A DNA stretch of 35,274 nucleotides from the NCBI GenBank assembly GCA_051453625.1, contig JBOZIK010000001.1, positions 97,530,159 to 97,565,432 of the forward strand, in the 5' to 3' direction. Below, in pieces: positions 30,213-35,274 of the stretch (the stretch's first letter is position 1; each line of letters opens with the position of its first letter). The stretch comes from Welwitschia mirabilis (Eukaryota; Gnetophyta; Gnetopsida; Welwitschiales). The notes below the pieces were generated by a model that saw only the letters and a program-made list of their open reading frames with translations, did not search any database and was not told where the DNA came from. The position numbers and the translations under genes were made by a program.

Positions 30213-30518
30213 GATAGTAGATTAGAAGTTTAATTAATTCATTACATTAGATTTGCATTCATTACATTGAATTACATTCCATTTTCATCTTTGCATTGTT
30301 TAATTTTATTTCCTTAAAAGAAAAAGTCCAAAATATTTATTCTTCTCTTTATGAAATCAATTTTTTACCTTCTATTTTGAAGTGTGTGACATTTGGGTTG
30401 ATTCCACTATACAAGTGCATATTATGTGTAATTAGATATTTAGCTTTTTAGATGTTGCAAGTTAAATTCGATCTTTAGAATATCAGAATTAGAAGTACAA
30501 ATACAGATTACAACATTT

Positions 30519-30537
30519 TGGTGTCACTGCTTGAAAA
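30519..30537 (+). promoter_or_regulatory. Primer-binding site, tRNA-Asp type, deaminated
   Basis: TGGTGTCACTGCTTGAAAA aligns with the tRNA-Asp complement TGGCGCCGTTGCCGGGGA. Most differences are C-to-T or G-to-A. Position (six bases after the LTR end) and length fit Athila. Confidence 0.7.
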
Positions 30538-31340
30538 GAATTCAAGAGAAAAAAATATTGTCATTACTCAAGTAAGTATTTTAAATTTATTTTAATTTAT
30601 TTGTTTGAATAGTATTGTATGTTATCCTCTTAAATCTACTTGCAATCACTTAATTACCTTTTGGTCTACAAGTAATTGTTTGATTATCCATTTGAAGTTT
30701 ACTTTGATTTCCTTTCTTGCAAATTATAGTTTTTATTTCTTGTAATTTTCCTTCTTTAATTTTAAGTGCAATTTTAAGAATTCATATTTTAATTTAGCAA
30801 TCTATTAGGTCTACCCCTCATGCTTCGTGTGACCTTGGGGATTCCACATTGATTATTATTTGCAACAAACTTAATCTACACTTTGTGCTTTATATGATCT
30901 GGGTGATTTCTACATTCATTTTGGTATATCCTACTCCTTCCACCTTTGTGTGATCCTAGAGTTGATTCCATTTGAATGTAAAGAAGTTTTTTTTAACATA
31001 AATTGATTGTACAAGATTACAATAAATAGCACCAAAAGTAAATACACTTCTAAAAGACATTTTCTTAACAAAGCAATCAAAAAATGTTTGATGAACTTTA
31101 ATTCAAGAACTCAAGGTAAAAAAGAAAAATTTAATTCTTTAATTGAGCAAGAAGATTATTCTACATTTACTATTTCTTATTTACATACTCTTAAGTCTTT
31201 AAAAATTTCTGAAAATTAACCAAGTTCTACTAAAAATCCTACCTCTTATCTTTTGCCTAATCATCCTAATATCATTACCTTTATGGTATCCAACAAATCT
31301 TCTAATTTAAATATCACTTTAAAGAATATGTTAGTCAACA
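30538..31340 (+). other. Athila-like leader and degenerate gag N-terminus
   Basis: Untranslated leader, then sequence with one short open frame (31007-31219) that I cannot match to gag. Phrases CTTCGTGTGACCTTGGGGAT (30825) and CTTTGTGTGATCCTAGAG (30944) form a degenerate direct repeat, as often seen in Athila/Tat leaders. The gag start codon cannot be placed. Confidence 0.5.
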
Positions 31341-31660
31341 AAAAAAGGGAACTTTGAAACCCATTTGACTTGTTCCCTAAAGATAATGTAGAGCTAAAAA
31401 GCTTTAATGCTTATCCTATTTTTTCTAGAGAGCCTAATGAAGACCCATTCTAACACATAGCTAATATTGTAAAACTCATCCTTACCTCAAGAAATAAGAA
31501 AAATAAAATTTAAATAGGACCTATATGATAGTCTTTTTATTTACCTTAAAAGGAAAAGCAAAGAATTGGCTTAAAACCATTTCACATAGAAGTTTTAAGT
31601 CATGGAATCATGTACAAGAATTCTTTATTAAATAGTGCATGAATGAGACAATCATAAGGA

Positions 31661-32163
31661 TAAAAGAAGAAACGAAGTAATAAATTTTAAATAATACCTT
31701 ATGAAGATTATTCCTTAACATATGAAAGATTCTTGATTGTTGTGTCATTCAACCCGGTGAATGAATTTGAAAAATAAAAACTTATTAATGATTTTTATAG
31801 TTGATTGAATAGTCAAACTAGACAAATGATATATTTTTCATGTGGTGGATATTTGCTTAATTTAACCTTAGAAAATGCTTAGAAATTATTAGAATACCTT
31901 ATGGAAAGAAGTCAAAATTGGTCAAAAACTACATGTAAAGATACTACAATTGTAAGTGAAATGCTTAGAGACTCAAAAAAAGTGCAACATGAAGAATAAC
32001 AATCAAAGGTTAACACCCTACTGAGTGATATTACTAGCACATTATAGAGTTACACAAAATCTTTAACTAATGCAAAATTAATAAATCAACTCAGCCATTG
32101 TGAAATATGTAATGAAAACTATCACTCTACCAAGGAATGCCTAGCTTTATCAACTTGTAGAAA
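31661..32163 (+). repeat. Gag duplicate, left of gap
   Basis: Matches 32264-32723 at about 90% by eye, apart from a 45-base indel. It ends at the gap edge with ACTTGTAGAAA, which recurs at 32709-32719. Confidence 0.85.
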
Positions 32164-32263
32164 NNNNNNNNNNNNNNNNNNNNNNNNNNNNNNNNNNNNN
32201 NNNNNNNNNNNNNNNNNNNNNNNNNNNNNNNNNNNNNNNNNNNNNNNNNNNNNNNNNNNNNNN
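32164..32263. other. Assembly gap, 100 N
   Basis: Exactly 100 unknown bases between two copies of the gag segment. Confidence 0.98.
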
Positions 32264-32723
32264 TAAGAAGAAAGGAAGTAGCAAATTTTCAACAATACTA
32301 TCATGAAGATTATTCCTCAACATATAAAAGATTATTGATTGTTGTGTCATTCAACCTAGTGAATGAATTTGAAAAATAATAACTTATTAATCATTTATAT
32401 AGTGGATTAAATAGTCAAACTAGAAAAATTATAGATTTTTCATGTGATGGAGATTTAATTAATTTAATCTTAGATAATGCTTGGAACTTATTAGAAGACC
32501 TTATGAAAATAAGTGCAATGCTTAGAGACTCAAAAAAAGTGCAACGTCAAGAAGAATAATCAAAAGGTAACACCCTATTTAGTAATCTTACTAGCACATT
32601 GGAGAGTTATACAAAAGCTTTAACTAATGCAAAATTTCTAAATCAACTCAACCATTGTGAAATATGTAATGAAAACTATCACTCTACCAAGGAATGCCTA
32701 GCTTTATCAACTTGTAGAAAGGC
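32264..32723 (+). repeat. Gag duplicate, right of gap
   Basis: Begins at the gap edge with the counterpart of 31661 and continues past the end of the left copy into the rest of gag. Confidence 0.85.
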
Positions 32724-33169
32724 CATATTAAATGAAGTTTATGAATTCAATCAAATACTAAACAACTTTAAAGGTAACAAATAATATCCATCAAGAAATA
32801 ATGAACCTTCAACATCTTTCTAACCTTCATTTGATAATAAATACAGAATTCAAAACTCTCAACCCAATTTTTCCAACTATAATAGAAATGATCCTTATAG
32901 AGAAATGATGAAGGAACTTAAAAAGACATAAGATATGATCAATGAAATCTTAGAAAAATAGAATAAAAACATATAAAATTTAATTGTCCTCCTTTAAAAA
33001 AACATGCTAGAAAATCAAAGACTTCAAGGATCACTTTCCACTCAAATTATTTCAAACCCAAATGATGTAATAAAAGATTAGAAAGTAATAACTAGTAGTG
33101 GACATAACACTACTCCTTATGAGAAAACTTCAACTTTTTTCCATTTAAAAAAAGCTTAATAAGATGATA

Positions 33170-33895
33170 TTGAAATTTTTTATCAACTAAACTTTCCTAG
33201 ATTCAACAATAATAAGCAACATTCTAAGGAGAAGATGACTCCATGGCTAGAGAGATTAAACAACAATCCAACTTATAATAAACGTTTAAAAGTAATTATG
33301 AATGATGTTACTATTAACCTTTTCTTTTGGAAGATCCTTCAAGACAACCCCAAGTACAACAAAATTTAGAAGGACTTAGTAAAACGAAAACAAAAGAGAG
33401 TAATTCCAATTGCTCAATCTCTGTCCAACTTAGTTTCTCAAAAATGTCCTGAGTTTAAATATCTAGGGGCAACCACTATTGGTGTTATTTTAGAAGAAAA
33501 TAAGAAAATCAAGAAAGATCTAATAAACATAGGAGAAAGTATCAATATTATGCCTTTACACATTTGTAAAAAGCTTAGATTAGAAGGGATAATTAAACTT
33601 ATCAAAATAGTATTGGAATTGGCTGATGCATCAACTAAGAAATCTATAGGAATAACCAAAGATTTAGTGATTTAAATCAAGGAATCTTTCTACCCTATAG
33701 ATGTGGTCATTATAGAGGTTGAGCATAATGGTAGATACCCTCTACTTTTAGGAAGAGCCTTTCGTGCAACAGCCCATTGTATCATTGATACTCGCATGAG
33801 GATGATGAAATATCATATAGGTAATAAAAAGTTTAGTATTAGAGTATTTGATGCCACTAAGAAAGACATGAAAGATGAATTAGATATGGAATAAA
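33170..33895 (+). pseudogene. Athila-like protease, active-site Asp lost
   Basis: An aspartic protease in the gypsy polyprotein. Landmarks: TPWLERLNNNPTYNKRLKV, VISQ-like VSQKCPEFKYLGATT, and the active site NIGESINIMPLHICKKL aligned with D-L-G-A-S-[IV]-N-L-M-P. The catalytic Asp is Asn (GAT/GAC to AAC), so it is dead. ELADASTKKSIGITKDLV aligns with L-A-D-R-S-x-x-x-P-x-G-x-x-x-D-V. The open frame 33703-33894 reads VIIEVEHNGRYPLLLGRAF and continues to ATAHCIIDTRMRMMKY, the C-terminal flap and I-L-G-R-P-F-L-A-T-x-x-x-x-I-D block. The minus-strand frame at 33438-33659 is a shadow. Confidence 0.88.
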
Positions 33896-34315
33896 AACTT
33901 AAATCATTCATGTTAGTTCAACATCATTCTTTAGAAGAAAGGCTCCTTCCATTACATAACTCTACCTTGTTAAAGGATGAGGAAGAATCTTGTATTATTC
34001 TTAAATATTTAAACTCCTTAAATCCTTTCAACCTCAAACTAAATCTCTTAAACCACTCTTATAATAATGATTTTCATGAGAACTTTAAACCCCATACTTT
34101 ATTATAATATCCAGCATGTAAGATCCATTAAAAATCTTTTACATCAAGATGGGTGTTCTACAACTATGAAGGATGAAAATGATCTTTAAATTAAAACTTA
34201 CTCAATGATTTGAAATACATGTTTTCAAATAACACTTCTCATAAGACATTAGTCATTAGTTCTAAACTCCATCCTTCTTAAGAAAAAGTCCTACTTAATC
34301 TTACCATTAAACCAA
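33896..34315 (+). pseudogene. Athila-like protease-RT spacer and start of RT region
   Basis: The open frame 33910-34107 (HHSLEERLLPLHNSTLL, then EEESCIILKYLNSL) is the poorly conserved spacer after protease. At about 34200-34300 the reading LNDLKYMFSNNTSHKTLVIS and then SKLHPS, stop, EKVLLNL aligns with the opening of the Athila RT region (L-P-x-H-L-x-Y-A-F-L-G, then V-I-I-S-S-x-L). RT stops there; no YxDD or other RT block follows. Confidence 0.65.
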
Positions 34316-34359
34316 TAATCAAGATAAAATTACTAAAATTATAGACACACGTCAATTTA

Positions 34360-34631
34360 TGCTTTTTGCATGATACTTGAGTATATCCTATCCAGGTCAA
34401 TTTATGATAACCCCTAAATGGCTTGGTCCTTATCATGTGAAAAGGATATATTCTAATGGCTCTGTTGAGATTTTTGATCTTCAAATCGAAGAAATCCAAA
34501 GAGAAAATGAACAAAGGTTAAAACTTTATACATCTCTAGATGATTGTTGCTATAGCTTGAACATGATAAAAGCAATTAACTTAAAAGATCCTCTTTGCAA
34601 AAATGAAGATCTTCCCTTAGCCATCTACTAG
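34360..34631 (+). pseudogene. Athila-like integrase C-terminal end
   Basis: The open frame 34377-34631 reads SYPGQFMITPKWLGPYHVKR and continues IYSNGSVEIFDLQ, ENEQRLKLY. It matches the C-terminal gypsy integrase fold, L-x-S-x-W-x-G-P-F-x-V, then G-x-V-E-I and N-G-x-R-L-K. It begins about 50 bases after the last RT-region phrase, so the intervening polyprotein (RT, RNase H and the integrase core, normally around 3 kb) is deleted. The minus-strand frame at 34278-34514 is a shadow. Confidence 0.8.
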
Positions 34632-35274
34632 ATTCTTTCTTAGCTTTATTCCTTAGTTTAAGTTATGGGACTACTTAATCATCTTTAACTTGATTTATCT
34701 TTGATTTTCATAGGTGTTACCATGATTCAGTAATTCTTTACTTTGGATTTTCATGTGATAAAGATTAGATTTAGCCAATCTTAAGATATTCCAACATCTA
34801 CAATCAATCGCCTTGGTTATTTTGTGGTAAAATATCAATTATGTTAATCTGATACTTACTTTCAGTTATATATTTTGTTACTTTATCATTCCAATGATTA
34901 ATTAATGCTATAAAAAATGGGGAGTCTAAATCAATGGAAAAGGAAAAAAAATGAAAAGAAAGAGGGAAATATTAAAAAGAAAAAAGAAAATGAATTATCC
35001 TCTTGCAATTATACCATGATATATTACCACAAGCACACTAGGGTAAATTTTCCCAAGAGGGGCCTTTGGCAATATGATATGATAGCTATAAAAACTTGAC
35101 TAGAGGATTAGTTAACCATGATCTAACCTTAGCTTACAGGTCCTTATTGTCTTGGCAGTGGTTGCACTCCTCTCATCATAATGAACGGTATTGTTCAACA
35201 CCACATTGACTAAAACTCCCATTATTCTAAGGCACAGATTTCATGAGCATATGAGTATATTGATTATTGACTGA
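34632..35274 (+). other. Post-integrase region of Athila-like element, unassigned
   Basis: Athila elements often carry an env-like ORF or long non-coding DNA here. I find no membrane-protein signature. A purine-rich stretch (about 34918-34990, A/G-dominated) looks PPT-like, but no LTR start (TGTAATGCCAACTTG) follows within the window. The open frame 34917-35099 is largely this low-complexity stretch. Confidence 0.45.

Larger units (their letters stand above)
29291..30512 (+). repeat. 5' LTR of Athila-like element (contains N gap)
   Basis: TGTAAT at the start and ATTACA at the end form a perfect 6-bp terminal inverted repeat. Between 29468 and 29640 there are three related modules of the form GTCCTC ... 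GACATAGGAGACAAC. CCTATAAATAGATCC near 29737-29751 is a good TATA box. The true length is uncertain because of the 100-N gap and a 78-base duplication at its edges. Confidence 0.8.
31330..32800 (+). pseudogene. Athila-like gag, broken and apparently duplicated around N gap
   Basis: Landmarks: ELWNPFDLFPKDNVELKSFN, EPNEDPF, VFLFTLKGKAKNWLKTISHR followed by SFKSWNHVQEFF (the conserved gypsy capsid phrase F-x-L-K-x-x-A-x-x-W-L), then the phrase on which Athila gag has T-P-E-E-A-Y-E-L-L-E (here NLTLENA, stop, KLLEYL). The zinc-knuckle region reads CEICNENYHSTKECL. The passage from 31661 to 32163 appears again at 32264-32723 across the gap, the second time without about 45 bases. Open frame 32599-32784 belongs to the second copy. 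Several stops; not functional. Confidence 0.78.
29291..35274 (+). mobile_element. Athila-like Ty3/gypsy element, internal deletion, runs off window
   Basis: 5' LTR (29291-30512), tRNA-Asp-type PBS (30519), leader, gag, protease, the start of the pre-RT region, then directly the integrase C-terminus and an unread 3' region. RT, RNase H and most of the integrase are missing. No 3' LTR is seen before the window ends. The insertion point in the chromovirus integrase is clean: the preceding bases are ATTAT and the LTR starts TGTAAT. Protease and gag phrases are typical of Athila/Tat gypsy elements. Confidence 0.83.

Noticed and set aside
34278-34514. Minus-strand 78-residue open frame
   Set aside because: Antisense to the integrase C-terminus at 34377-34631, which matches the gypsy consensus.

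Overview
The window is a plant (angiosperm) repeat block built almost entirely of decayed LTR retrotransposons. I see no intact host gene, rRNA or tRNA. The evidence is lineage-specific retroelement content: a Ty1/copia element related to Maximus/SIRE, a second Ty1/copia element, a Ty3/gypsy chromovirus of Tekay/Del type and a Ty3/gypsy Athila-like element. Each has degenerate but recognisable gag, protease, integrase or reverse transcriptase fragments and plant-type primer-binding sites (initiator tRNA-Met, and tRNA-Asp for Athila). The DNA is very AT-rich and poor in CpG. Many conserved positions have changed by C-to-T or G-to-A, as expected of long-methylated heterochromatin. I cannot name the species.

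Layout. 1-306: unassigned sequence that keeps many CpGs. 365-5902: plus-strand Maximus-like copia element without its 5' end: gag remnant, protease, no polymerase region, a U3-like promoter, an additional ORF (aORF), a 3' tail and an LTR (4332-5902). 5903-6660: unassigned. 6670-9522 plus 18132-18933: one plus-strand copia element (gag, protease, integrase, RT) split by a minus-strand Maximus-like element (9523-18131) whose two LTRs, PBS, gag, protease, aORF and PPT are visible. The target duplication GATAA/AATAA fits, and removing the insert restores the host RT reading frame. 18934-29290: chromovirus arranged LTR - internal - LTR - internal, with LTRs of about 3.5 kb. Both internal parts carry gag fused to integrase, with protease, RT and RNase H missing. 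29291-35274: Athila-like element inserted in the second chromovirus integrase, running off the right edge.

Two themes stand out. First, three of the four families lack the catalytic polymerase core. In the two families seen twice, both copies share the same deletion junction, as expected of non-autonomous lineages that spread after losing pol and would have depended on helper elements (for the chromovirus pair, tandem duplication of one element is an alternative). The Maximus-like copies keep an aORF behind what looks like its own TATA promoter. Second, all four 100-N gaps are flanked by near-copies of the same sequence, so part of the apparent duplication may be an assembly artefact.

Limits: all identities come from reading translated motifs and comparing copies by eye. 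No database search was possible and identity percentages are estimates.
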